The notes under the pieces: model-generated | Database searches by the model: none | What the model was told of the DNA's origin: nothing | What the model saw: the letters and a program-made list of their open reading frames with translations, nothing else | NCBI GenBank assembly: GCA_030704615.1 | Contig: CM060734.1 | Coordinates: 55,568,042-55,632,041, forward strand | Direction: 5' to 3' | DNA from: Takakia lepidozioides | Taxonomy: Eukaryota; Streptophyta; Takakiopsida; Takakiales; Takakiaceae | DNA length: 64,000 nt | Made by a program: the position numbers and the translations under genes | Shown: positions 44,995 to 55,336 of the stretch, one piece after another | How positions within the stretch are numbered: position 1 is the stretch's first letter | Layout: the number at the start of each line of letters is the position of its first letter

Positions 44995-47437
44995 TGGCCC
45001 ACCCGAGGTTGGAGTCCCTTGGCATGCCAAAGTTGCATTAGGGCTTTTTGGTCAAACTTTGATTTTGGATGTTTCCTCATCCACCCACAAAGGAGAAGAG
45101 ATGCACTTTAGTTGGCATCACCTTGTGACCATAGGCTCTGCACCCATGTTGGGCACAGCAGGAAAGTGGGGCAAGGTCAAGAGTAGACTAAAAGCCACTA
45201 CAAGAGCTGAAGGACCTACACCTTATACAGAAGATTTTGTTTCTGGCCTCCAAGTTTCCTGAGAACCTCTTTATCACAGAATCCACCTGACTAAACAAGA
45301 ACTCACAATAAAGACTCAAGCAGGGCTGACTTGCAAGTGTATGACACTGAGCGAAAAAAGGGGTAGAGACCAACATTTGAACATCACTGTAATTTAAAGC
45401 ACAATGTAAGTTGGAAAAGCTTCAGGCCAGTGTGCAATACATTTTTGAGTCCCACTTGTTTACCACAAGCTGAGAGACAGATTCAAGTTGGTTTGAGCCA
45501 AGCTTCAGCTCAGTTACTTTAGAGCAGCATGTTTGTGTGACTCTTTGTGACCGCACATATATTCAGTCTGCACTCCATGTGTGACAATACAGGTCCAGAT
45601 GCACTCATTGGCCACTCCCTATGCAGGATAAAAGATGTCTAAATGGGTTTGAAATGTGCAAGCCCAGCTGATGTTTTCACATACACGGCATCGAGTGTTG
45701 ATTTAAGGTCTCACATTCAAATCACGGTGATAACAATACCACTACTGCAGCACTTACATGTGCTGTGCCATCACACTGCCAGTGAAATTCTACATAGGAA
45801 CATTGATATCAATTATGTATGGGCCAATACACAGCAAGAGCGGTACACAAGGAGAGCAGACTGGAAGCCTCATAATTGCAGAAAGTCGGCTCAAGTGGTG
45901 CAAGTTACCCAGAGAGAGAGATAGAGAGAGAGATTCCTAGCTATACTTTCTCAACTCCTTTGGGCCAGTTTCGCTGGGATGTCTTACATTACTTCTATAC
46001 TCCAACATCAACACAGGAGGGTACTCTCCAAAAGGAATTTAATTTGACAAAGCCCAGAAAAGACTGCATATGTCTCCTTGAAAAAGTAACACAGTCTAAA
46101 GACAACCACTGATTACTTTTGGTGAATAGAGGAAGAATCCTCACTCGTAGGCAAATGGATCTCAGATTCCCAAATGTGAGCAGCAATGGGCAAGGACGCA
46201 CCTGGAAATGCGAGCTATTGAGACAGCGGCCAATTTGCCGGAACAAAGGAACCATACAGCGCTGAAACTCGGCAGCCTGGGTGGCCTCCAACACTTCCTC
46301 AAGCTCTCCAATAAACAGAACCTCCTTCTGGCTATTTGTGACGGGCCAATACTTGAGCAGGCCCCTGATTACAGTGTCTGCCAGCTTGAAATCCTTCTCC
46401 ACGAACTGAATTATACAATACGATAGCTGCTGATGGTACATTGACACACATTTTGGTTTGTGCAAAGGAATCAATGCACGCACAAGGAACAATTTGTGCT
46501 CTTCTTTCAGAGGAAGAGCAAACCCATTGATGATGCTACCCAGAATCTCCAACAGCTCGGCAATGCCATTGTGTTTTTCAGTCTCAAAAATAAACCTGTA
46601 GAAGATGTTGTTGATGGCCTTCCGAATGAAGGGCCGGTGAACCATGAACTTGCCATAAATACGGTGCAGTATAGTTTTTAAGTATTCCCTCTCTCTTGGA
46701 TCCTCGGAATCAAAAAGATCTAGTAATCTGAGCACAAACGAATGGTCAATATATCTCTTCGCCAGCTTTGCATCCGTTTCAGATGAAACAACATAGCGCA
46801 ACAGAAACTCATACACAATTTGCAGATGTGGCCACGCTGGCTCCATGGTTGGCTCTTCTTCTTCGGGATCAAAGTTTTCAGAACCTGTGTTTTCATGCGA
46901 GGAGGGGGGAAGTGTGCGGAAGAGGTTAGCCACGAGCATTTTCGTGATGTCTTCATAGACTGCTTCAGTGAACTTGCCAGTACCTGCTGTCACATAGTCC
47001 ACCAATTCCAGCAGGGTTAACCTCTTGGTTTCTTTCTCTTTCACATTCTTTGCGGGGTCTGCAAAGTCGAATGTGTAGGAGCACAAATTCAGTTTTTTAA
47101 GGAAAAGATTCTGCCTATCTGAGCTCGGGACATCTCTAAACGATGGCAACGGCTCAAAACTGCCATTTGGAATCTTTTCCTTCGATGGCCCGGGGCGCTG
47201 TGCTGAGACAGCTGCGGCCGCTGGCGCACTGGTTCGAACAACAGGCGCCACCGCTGCTCGTGCCCCCCCTGCGTTCGTGCTGGGTTTGGAGGCCGGCTGT
47301 GGAGCAGACGTAGCCGAGGCTGATGATGATGAAGCCCCAGACCCTGAAGAGGCATTCCAGGAGGGATCATTGTTGTTATTTTCAGCCTTGCTCGTACCCT
47401 TGCTGCTGCGGATCACTTTCCTCAGATTAAACACCAT
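38095..47437 (-). CDS. PP2A B' (B56) regulatory subunit, two exons with a 7.7-kb intron
   Basis: B56 subunits bind the PP2A scaffold and direct the phosphatase to substrates. Exon 1 is 47437-46202 (ATG at 47437, 412 codons) and exon 2 is 38514-38095 (TAG). The intron has GT (GTGCGT) and AG (CCCCAG) ends and phase 0, giving 551 residues, the normal size for the family. An Ala/Ser-rich N-terminus precedes the HEAT-like core: [79 protein letters not shown]-like segments and [19 protein letters not shown], then across the junction [17 protein letters not shown] and [17 protein letters not shown]. The C-terminus after [10 protein letters not shown] is unusual. The intron holds a nested array of LINE copies, mostly in sense orientation. 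No disruption of the coding frame is seen. Confidence 0.95.
38882..38942 (+). mobile_element. 61-bp LINE family 2 end, opposite orientation
   Basis: This plus-strand fragment reads GGCCACAAGGCTACGGC then CTTATGAGTACAC and is flanked by a perfect 13-bp duplication TCTCTTTGTGTTG (38869-38881 and 38943-38955). The 3' end again abuts TCTCT. It lies in the PP2A intron near exon 2, on the antisense strand of the gene. Confidence 0.85.
39253..39318 (-). mobile_element. 66-bp LINE family 2 3'-end copy
   Basis: The last 66 nt of the LINE are flanked by TCAAGGAAAGAGA (39240-39252) and TCAAGGAAGAGA (39321-39332), the same target as the neighbour at 39333, with one extra A. So two insertions used one site. 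Confidence 0.85.
39333..42332 (-). mobile_element. Longest LINE family 2 copy (about 3.0 kb), 5'-truncated in the endonuclease
   Basis: A perfect 14-bp duplication ATTCAAGGAAGAGA flanks it (39319-39332 and 42333-42346). The copy contains the last part of the endonuclease, the full RT and the C-terminal zinc-binding segment. Its minus-strand 3' end is GCCTTGTGGCC...GAGTACAA directly before TCTCT. It lies in sense orientation in the PP2A B' intron. Confidence 0.95.
39425..42319 (-). pseudogene. ORF2 of LINE family 2 (endonuclease end + reverse transcriptase), one nonsense codon
   Basis: One frame of about 960 codons broken only by TGA at 41057-41059. The sister copy at 43000-44829 has CGA there, so this is a single C-to-T change. 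N-terminal residues [10 protein letters not shown] and [15 protein letters not shown] are the last endonuclease motifs (the SDH box). The RT has [76 protein letters not shown] and the catalytic [12 protein letters not shown]. The C-terminus has [19 protein letters not shown]. It is probably APE-type; the clade cannot be set by eye. Confidence 0.9.
42763..42832 (-). mobile_element. 70-bp LINE family 2 3'-end copy
   Basis: This copy is flanked by AAAGAGAGAG at 42753-42762 and again at 42833-42842. It includes the conserved tail GCCATAGCCTTGTGGCCATT and ends at GTTTGAGCGGAAC. It lies within the PP2A intron in sense orientation. Confidence 0.8.
42843..42964 (-). mobile_element. 122-bp LINE family 2 3'-end copy
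   Basis: This copy is flanked by AAAGAGAGAG at 42833-42842 and 42965-42974. It ends at GGTAGTAAGACTTAC, almost the same 5' truncation point as the 120-bp copy at 44837-44956. Confidence 0.85.
42968..42999. repeat. (GA)n microsatellite between LINE copies
   Basis: A GA tract separates the 122-bp copy and the longer copy at 43000. On the element strand it is a TC tract directly following the LINE 3' end, which fits the TCTCT target preference. Confidence 0.9.
43000..44829 (-). mobile_element. 1.8-kb LINE family 2 copy, frameshifted
   Basis: It is closely similar to the long copy but with a ~36-bp deletion near 43182, a 2-bp loss near 43945 and other shifts, so ORF2 is split into four frames (43173-43940, 43886-44227, 44218-44580, 44442-44846). 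The 5' edge is in the RT, at the PGNYRGIT segment. Flanks are the GA tract on the left and AGAGAGA on the right. Confidence 0.9.
44837..44956 (-). mobile_element. 120-bp LINE family 2 3'-end copy
   Basis: It is flanked by a perfect 14-bp duplication CCCCGGTAGAGAGA (44823-44836 and 44957-44970). The duplication includes the last bases of the neighbouring 1.8-kb copy, so this insertion is younger. A GA tract follows at about 44964-44990. Confidence 0.9.
44991..46201 (-). other. Rest of the PP2A B' intron, no gene seen
   Basis: This is intron sequence upstream (in gene direction) of the LINE array. It has only short open frames and a small GA tract near 45912-45932, with no LINE tail attached. 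Confidence 0.5.
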
Positions 47438-48685
47438 GCCTAGCTACCTATCCTGTTCCCCTCTCTTCACCTGCCTGTGTATGTTCTAAACACTTGCATG
47501 CGCAAGCCCTACGAGAATACCCCCTTAAGGTGATGTCCTGGTGACCACCACTGCATTTGCAAGATGCTGTTTTAGAGCACGCGTCCACATCTACCGGGTC
47601 TGCACTTTTCCGGCATCCCACACAGTGCTCAGCCTTGCCAGTATGCCATCGGAGCTATCCAATCCACCGTCGCACTGCTTTCAGTACTTGCAGACATGTC
47701 CTCTGCCTGACAATCTGGCACAGAGGAAAATTAGTGCAGACGGCAAAGGTGATGGTTAACAGCAGCCTCAAGACCGTTCTTGCACGCTACAAATCCAAGT
47801 CCCAAGCATCTCATCAGACCCTACAGCGATCGCCATGCCGGGGCCACCACTCACCTTCTCCCCACAAAGTCCACATCCATCAAGCGGACTCCCAATGCAC
47901 AAACATCGAGCAGGTACCAGCGCCTAGCCAGCTACGGCCGGAACCTCCAGCAAGCGAACAAAATGCAGACACTTGCCAACAAAAGAGCAGTCTTTGAAGC
48001 CCTAATGCGTGCCCCGAGATTTTCTGGCAAATATGTTAAGGGTTACCACAGCTCTTCCTACCTAAAAGCCTTCTCACCGAACGGCACGTTCCAGGAAGAT
48101 GAGCAGAGTTGATCCTTGAAGGCCAGACACATGGGAATCCCACACAGGACGATCGTTCCTACCTCTACCGCACCACCACTGCATACTTACTGCAACACCA
48201 CCACACTGAGAGTGCTCCTGCCGGGGGGAGAGAGACGAGAACACGATACTGCTGACTCACCCCCGTGGACGCCTTCGATCTCTCCGAACCGGTCCACTGT
48301 CACATCCGCGGCTCACACAAATCAACAAACAACTCTTTTTTTAAGCTCTGTAGGTATTTTTAGAGCGTGGCATATTTTCCACGTAGCAATATTACATAAT
48401 TTTAACTCCGAGATGAAATTATTTTCCATAAAATTTCATTGGTCGTTATGTTTGTAACATAAAAATGATCCCAAGATTGTTTGTGCCTTATTGCCCCCAC
48501 GAGGTTATTTTTTCCTCGTCCTCTAAGTAATATGAGTTACAGGGCTCCGTTCCCCTTTCAATTTAAAAAATAAAAAAATAAAAAAATGATAGAGTATTTA
48601 TTAGGGTTTATAATTCAAACATACACTTATTGCAGTCACGTGCAAATATGCTATTCCAAATCCATGAGCCAATTTCTGATTTATC
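47438..48685. other. Upstream region of PP2A B', no gene recognised
   Basis: Proximal sequence should contain the promoter and 5' untranslated region of the minus-strand PP2A gene. Plus-strand open frames at 47557-48112 have no recognisable domain. AT-rich low-complexity sequence starts near 48560. Confidence 0.4.
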
Positions 48686-48689
48686 TTTT

Positions 48690-51350
48690 TTTTTTGTTTT
48701 TCAAAAGGGGATTTTTCTTTTCTTTTTCTTTTCTTTTTCTTTTTTTTAAAATTTTAAGAACAGTGGGATTGTAGCCCTGAGAATTTTATTAATGAAGGGT
48801 AAGGAAAAAATAACCTTACAACCATAAGGCAGAAAAGTGAGGTTCCATTCCGAGCCGCCCAACAGCCTAAGGAAGATGGAAGAAGAGCACGAAAAGATAA
48901 AAGAATCTGCACTGATGTTGCAAGAACCGCATCAGTCTGCAATAGCTAGAAACTAAAAAGTCTACAGAGAAGAGAATATGAATCAGAAGTGATGCCTAAT
49001 CATCTTCACCAGCCTGAATAATAAGAAATCAGGAGGGTGTAAAGAAAGCAAACATCCGAAGAGAACCATTCGGCATGGCTGCATAGATGAAGAATAAGCT
49101 TGAGACTAAGTTAGGCAAAGGGCCAGATCGAAACCCTAATAAGAGGGATCTATAAACTTCCACACTTTCTCTTGGGGGCCTCAAAGGAGAGCTGAGCCCT
49201 AGATTTGCTCATACTACTATTTCTCTTGTGCCTCCAGTTGACTTCCGCTTCCTCCTCAGCCAGGGGGGATGCCTTGATGATGATGTTACTGCCAGCAAGC
49301 ATGGAGGTCATCATACCATTGGATCCGAGATTCGTCAATCCTCCTGCAGAAGAAGCCCCCTCTGCCCCAGGAGCTATCGAAGTCTGCAATAAGTTGATCC
49401 CTCCTCCTGTCTCCATACTTTTGAATGGCTGCCACAAGTAGACACCTAGCTTTGCGAGCTTCAGCCTTTAAGTCTGAGTGAGCTAAAAGCAAGACCCTTT
49501 CCAGGCAAGGCATTTCATTCCGAAAAACAGTAGTGCATCTCATCTTCTAGATATGCCACAAGACAATGCCTCTAAGTGACTCCCAGAAAGGACAGGGACA
49601 GAAACAACTGCCGTCCTTAACATTGAGAAGAAGAGCAGAGGGAGTGTAGGTGAGGTCCCTGATCCAAAAGGTATAGAGAGCAGTTGCACGGGCCCAGACA
49701 GTCTGAGCAAAAGGGCAATAGAGGAGGCAGTGCTCCAGATCCTCTGGAGTGTTCGTACTGCAGATCAGACAAGGGGAGGGATGATCGTTTGTGATGCATC
49801 CAATAGGTAGGATTCTGTTGGCTACTCTCCAATGAAAGGAAGAGATTTTTGAAGCTCTATGCTTATTCCAAATGTCTTTCCAGACCAGGTTCCATAGAAT
49901 CGAACGCCCAGGATGGTGAAACCACTTTCTGGACCGTTTCCTGTGAAAGGATTGGTTAGGCACCAGCAAAGAGTAACCCAATTTCACGGTATAGGCAAAT
50001 AAGTCTTCATGTTTCTTCGACATCCACTTCCATTCGGCAAGGTCGAACTGCAGTAATCTTACTGGAGCTGAGAGGAACAAAAAAAATGAGTTATCATAGT
50101 GCTGCAGCAGAACAGGGGGATGAGGGCTCGATTTACCCGAGGATGAGGAAATCACCCCTTATATCAAACCAACTGGCATCGGCAGGAAGGTGATCTTCCT
50201 TTGGACAAGTTAAAAAACCATTGCTTTGTACATGAAATGAAATGCCAAGGCAATCACATACATAGCTTTAGGGCCAGTGTTGGATTGAAATCCCCTCCAT
50301 CTTGGAAGAAAAAAACCTTGATTATCTGCAAGAAGATCAAGCCACCTTTGCGGGAGACTGCCCATAATTGTTTGCCAGCCAGAAGCCATTCTTCTGGCAG
50401 AAAATCCATTTGCTGCCATCTCGGGGAGGATAGGTGTATTCGCATTCACATCCCAGAAATGCATCAGATGGGATAGGCCAGCGCGTTCCTAGTGCGACCA
50501 CCTCTGAGAGCAAGTGACAAGGTCTTCGGACTCCCTATTATAATTACCAAAGAGCGGCTGCCGAATCGCCTCCTCAAAGGTTGATGGCATAGATTGGAAT
50601 AAGTAATTTCTCATCTTGCACCAAGCAGTCCAAATTGTTTGCCAGGCTGTAGATCCAATTCTCGGCTTCACGTTTAATTTCCCCCCCTGTACCATCCATT
50701 TGAGGGAGGAAGGCCCTAGAAAACTTGTTTAAGGGATAGCCGCAGCGACAGGGTGTCTTACCAACCTGCTCCACGGGCTCTGAAAATTCGTAAAGATTCG
50801 ATGAACCCATTTTGCCAGAAGGGCAATGATATGAGACTGGGGATCCATCACCCCCAGGCCACCTTTTTTCTCTTTTGACAAAGCTGCGCCCAACTGACCA
50901 GGGCTCTTCTGTTTGCAGCGGCAGAAGTGGTCCCCCAGATAAAATTACGAACCATGGCTTTGATGCTTTTGATAATAGACGCCCCAGAGGACCAGACAAC
51001 AGCTGAGAACCAAGATGAGGCAAGGACCACCTGGTTGGCTATTATCACTCTCTCCCATATAGTTAAATGCAACGAGCTCCAATACGCGAGCTTTTGCATT
51101 ATCTTTGTAAGGACAGCAGCAAAGCGGCGTTCATCAGATATCCCATGTCCAATGTAATATCCAAGGCACTCATGCATCTGCCCATCCTCCAACCATTTCA
51201 AGCCCAGATTTCCTCCCCAAGGGCCACAATGAACTGCAACAGAGCCTTGTGGGATGACACTCAGCAACCCCACTGATTTCTCCTAGTTTATCTTTAATCC
51301 AGAAGCCTCACAGAAACAGTTTATCTTAATTCTTAAAAAGCTAAAAGAAA
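48690..51350 (-). mobile_element. 5'-truncated L1-like LINE with A-rich tail (family 1 type)
   Basis: This minus-strand element runs from within the RT (about 51350) to a 3' A-rich tail (AAAAAGAAAAG units, 48690-48750). Coding pieces are the RT end with GLKWLEDGQMHECLGYYIGH (51170-51230) and the following thumb-like region with LTIWERVIIANQVVLASSWF. A zf-RVT domain follows: FHWRVANRILPIG, CLICSTNTPEDLEHCLLYCP and QTVWARATALYTF (about 49640-49830). Frames change at about 50850, 50570 and 50160, so it is not functional. The tail is A-rich, unlike the TC-flanked family 2. Confidence 0.85.
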
Positions 51351-51360
51351 GCCTAGTTTT

Positions 51361-51720
51361 GGGTGTTCTGTTTTTGTTTTTTTCTTGAGAAGGAACTTAA
51401 GGGGAGAGAGGCCCTTTTAATCAAATTAATTAAGAAAAGGTCGGACAGGTGGATAAAATAACCACCACCAAGGCCTTTCAAAAAAAAAAAAAAAAAAAAA
51501 ACTTAAGGGGGACGGAGGCCCATTTCATCAAATTAATTAACGAGAGGCAAAAATAACCTCGAGGCCATAAGGTTCACAAAGCGAGTGATTTTAAAAGTCA
51601 ATGTTTGAGAAAAGAAACACAGAGACGGGAAAAAGAAAAGCCTAGGTCCGGGTCCAGTGTTGGTCTGGTATTGGATAGTGCCTCTGGTATCAACCCTGGT
51701 ATCACGGACCAGCCTGGTCT
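51361..51720 (-). mobile_element. Two short LINE 3'-end fragments
   Basis: GGAACTTAAGGGG...AATTAATTAAG (near 51395) and AACTTAAGGGGGACGGAGGC (near 51500) are related, and the second resembles the 3' end at 48780-48840 (AATAACCT...CCATAAGG). A 20-base A run at 51481-51500 lies between them. They look like 5'-truncated remnants of LINEs of the type at 48690-51350. Confidence 0.5.
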
Positions 51721-53661
51721 TCGATGGCCGACACTCGGGCCGACACCAGGATATACATGAACCCGACCAGGCTGGTATCACGGTTTTGGGATCATTGTTG
51801 ATACTCGCTCCAAGTGTTCAGCACTCCTCGCTCATCTGGTATCAATGCTGGCTCTACTACTATGAGATTCAGAGAACACATGACCTGGTCCCAGATTTGA
51901 GATACCGAGGCCGATACTAGTGCACAGACTAATTATATTTTGGAAAAGGCGCGGCACCAGACCAGTCTGGTATCAGGCGCGGTTTGATACTCGCTCCGCG
52001 CGTTTTGCAGCCGTTACTCCACTGGTATCAGTGCATGCTATTGGAGATGTGCACTTGGGCAAGTATGGGCTCATTTTGGAATCTGCGGGGACTTATGTGT
52101 CCTGATTTGTGTCTAATACGTGAATCTCTTGGTTGGTGATGTAGGTATTGTTGTGTATGTCTTGTATACCAGATCGTGTTGTGTAAATACACCTAGAAGT
52201 TTCATTCACACCTTGGCCTCATTTGCATGCTTCACTAGCTAGTTGTTTTTGTGATGAATTTGAATCTGGTTTGATCCATAGGTGACCGTTGATACTAGCT
52301 AATCACACCTGTATTGATACCAATGCAGAAGTAAATCACACCAGACTGGTATGAAATTCAAGCAATCCTCTGGTACCAGTTTCCATCTGGTACATTTTGG
52401 CAGCAACCCATAAACCAGGACCTGGTATCACAAAATCCCAATACCAGGCCAACATTGGTCCCGTCCCTGTTTCTCTTCCGTCCAATGGATGAACGAAAAC
52501 CTTCGGGGAGAGTTGGGCGGTGATAACCTTAGCTGCAGTCGGACGCAGAATCCACACTGAGCGGTCGACGAATGATGAAGCTCCAAGTGGCAATGTGGCT
52601 GCCGCCGGCGGGTTCAAATCCTGCTTGACTTTGACTGTCGCCCAGCAAAAGTCTAATGTCCAGCGACTCATACCATGTAGCAAAGCACCAAAGAGTTGAA
52701 CCCCGGATCACTTATTTTATGGAGGGTCTGTCCCTGTTGTTTAAATAAAAACAAAAAACAAAAAACATCATTTCAGAAAAAAAAAACTCTTGAGGTTATT
52801 TTTCCTCTTGTAGCAATCATGCATTCATGGCTGAGTCCACGGTGGGTAATAATTCTTTTTTCTCAAATTGTTTTCTTAAATATTAGGGATGTAGTATGTA
52901 GCAGCTAGAAACATGATCCATGAGTCAATCCTTGTTTTGGTGGATTCGAACACGGGACCACTCGCTAGCGGGCTATGTTCTTGGCCCCAACCGTCGTCAA
53001 GCTGTAGAGGCACAGCGTTGTGAGGTGTTGCAGGGCAGCAAGGTTTTGAGTGGGAGAGGAGAGCGAAGGTTGCGCTGTACAGCTGGACAGCGGCAATTAC
53101 CTAGAGGCGGGTATTGACAAATGGCGGAGTTTGGGAACGGCCCAGGTTCCTCCTCTCGCATCGTCTCTCTTTCCGCAAATTTTCTCTCCTTGCAACAAAC
53201 CTACTTGTAACAAAACATTTCTCTCACAGCCATGCCATAGATCTGCGAGCATGTGCGTGAAAAGGAAGCTCTGGACGTCATGCTGGAGCTGATGATCTCG
53301 ACCCGCAGTGACCCGGCTTGTTAGTCAGATCGAAGCTCTCAGACCTCCTCAGTTCACGAAGAAAAACTTGAAATCATGAATCCAGCCTAACAAATTGAGA
53401 TATGAGTGATTGAAGTTTGCAGTATCTTTGCGATTTACGGAAGTCAGTATCGTGTAGGTTCCCAAGCAAAAATTGAAGTTATAGCTGCTATCACATGTTG
53501 AATATTCATTGGGCACCATTTCCTTTCGATATAATGTCCACGGTTGGAATCTGAGAAGAAGAAAGCCAATTAATGATTCACGTGTGCAGAGTGCATTTCT
53601 ACAGGAAAGAGATGCATGCACAAGTCCAAAACTCGTTTGTGTTTATGGAACAGACCAGGAG
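51721..53661. other. No gene recognised upstream of DYNLT2B
   Basis: Short units like CTGGTATCA recur many times between 51660 and 52450, suggesting a diverged low-order repeat. Near 52780-53300 a few frames are open but have no recognisable domain; part may be 5' untranslated sequence or promoter of DYNLT2B. Confidence 0.35.
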
Positions 53662-55336
53662 ATGCCATCCAGTGTGGGAGCTAACTATGCAAAAGAGGGC
53701 TACAGACCAGATGTACCCGTGGAGATTAACAAGGTACCCCACGACCCGCCCCTCTCTCTATTTTTCGCAGTAGAGGGAGATTACATCCTTATCACTTGAG
53801 GCATTCTGTGTTCGAGATAAGAAATGGCTGAGCACTTGCCTTCGACATTGGTGACCGGTCACTTCATCTCGAATTTTCTTCTTAAATATTATGGTTTGTG
53901 GATCCATAGTGATCACGAGCAATATGCGCTGTATAGCTCCTGGATAGCTAGCCTTGGGAAACTTGAACGGCACGAAGGAGATCATCAAGCACCGAGGGAG
54001 ATCATGGCCTGTGCACACGTACGTGTGAACCATGCATCTCGCTGGATTAGTGAACGAACTAGTATGTATGATCTGCAGCGCTGTTCTTCATTCAGCAACT
54101 TGTTTCGCCAAGGTAGCATTCGCAAATTTGTGCTTTTGAGTTTGCTACTGGACAGTAGTCCAGATCTAAATCCCATATTTTCCTCAGATGCTGCATCTCG
54201 CATGTATCCAACTTGACATATATGTCAGGTGATTTTGCAAAGTGAATTGCCATATGCTCCACGATGCCGGTTTTTCCCAGGCAAAGCGAAAGAAATGATA
54301 GGGGCAGTTCTGCGAGACAAATTGACGGGTGTCGTGTATGATCCCGAAAACGTGCCTACCTGGGTCCGAGAAATCACTGATGAAATCAAGAAAGGTCTTA
54401 AAGGTGCTTCTCTGAACTACTTCTAGAAAGATTAAAAGCGCTTAAATGTAATGTGGACCCTTCATGAATACTTCTCGAAGAAACTGTGTAAATATCCGAG
54501 GAGGGGAGAAAGAAAGAAAGAAACTTTGTAACTTCCATTGGAAACTCAGAGCTTAAATGGGACAAAGGAAAGCAGTATACAAGAAAGAAAAGGGGGGGCC
54601 CTCAACAAGCAGCCACAAATGAACATCGAGAGATTAGACTCTAAGCTGGAGAGTTCATGAAGATAGGCTGCCAGGCATCTCTCATTCCCTAATGTAGACC
54701 TCCGTCACGGATTGGCTATCTCGTCAACTAGAAAATAGTAGTGGGCCCAGATTTGTTAGTCGAGCGGACGGCGGAAGAAGAAATCATGTTCCTCGGACTA
54801 AACTTGTCTTCTTTCTTGTCATCTTCAGCACGGGCAGGACATTCAGCACGCTGCAGGAGAAAGAATGTGACAAAGACAGAATCTGGCAACTCCATAGAAA
54901 ACACACATGGGTTATACGAAGTGTAGCAAAACCGAATCTCATAAGTTTTAGCTCTGAGGTTATTAAGCTTGCCGACTTGCCAAACAAATTCCAGTCGTTC
55001 ATCAGCATGGGCGAGAGATAGGAAAAGAGAAATATACAAGAAGAAAGAAAGGAGCTTTGCAATGTCCATCGCCTCAGGTAATGAATGTATTGACAGAAGG
55101 GTCGAAGGCCGATGCATTACTACTTTGAGCTAAACCAGAGTATATGGTACGCAGATATGGATTTGGAAAGGTACAAGCTGGTAGTGCAAGCAGTGATTGG
55201 GGAGCAGCGCGGCCAAGGCTTCCAGATGTCGTGTCGCTGCTTCTGGGACCCAAACACCGACAACTACGCCCACGATTCATTTGTGAATGAAAGCATTTTC
55301 TGCGTCGCTGGAGCATTTGCCCTCTACTTGTATTAG
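53662..55336 (+). CDS. DYNLT2B: Tctex2b-type dynein light chain (DYNLT2B/TCTEX1D2 family), three exons
   Basis: This light chain is a subunit of cilium-related dyneins (IFT dynein-2, and inner-arm dynein I1 in Chlamydomonas). Proposed exons are 53662-53733, 54229-54403 and 55155-55336 (TAG), with phases 0 and 1 and GT/AG ends. The product is 142 residues, close to the usual length. Recognisable parts are NYAKEGYRPDVPVEINK (exon 1), RCRFFPGKAKEMIGAVLRDK and PTWVREITDEIKKGLK (exon 2), and the strongly conserved last exon: RYKLVVQAVIGEQRGQG, CRCFWDPNTDNYAHDSF and NESIFCVAGAFALYLY. The start ATG at 53662 is the first in frame but the upstream frame stays open, so an extra N-terminal exon is possible. 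No frame damage is seen. Confidence 0.88.
54728..55062 (-). CDS. Possible small secreted protein, antisense in a DYNLT2B intron
   Basis: A minus-strand frame starts with a Met-Gln-Ser start (55062) or, in another frame, MDIAKLLSFFLYISLFLSLAHADE, which looks like a signal peptide (about 55070-54998), and runs to 54728. It has no recognised domain. It lies inside the second intron of DYNLT2B on the other strand. It may be a real short gene or a chance frame. Confidence 0.2.

Noticed and set aside
47557-48112. Plus-strand frames of 110-146 codons upstream of PP2A B'
   Set aside because: No recognisable domain, overlapping frames with similar length, and a position expected for the 5' region of the PP2A gene.
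52935-52960. Box B-like GGATTCGAAC motif (possible SINE or tRNA)
   Set aside because: A good box B is present on the minus strand, but no box A is found at the right distance.
53824-54216. Open frame of 130 codons upstream of the DYNLT2B exon 2
   Set aside because: It lies within the intron defined by 53733 and 54229, has no Tctex motif and is not needed to complete the protein.
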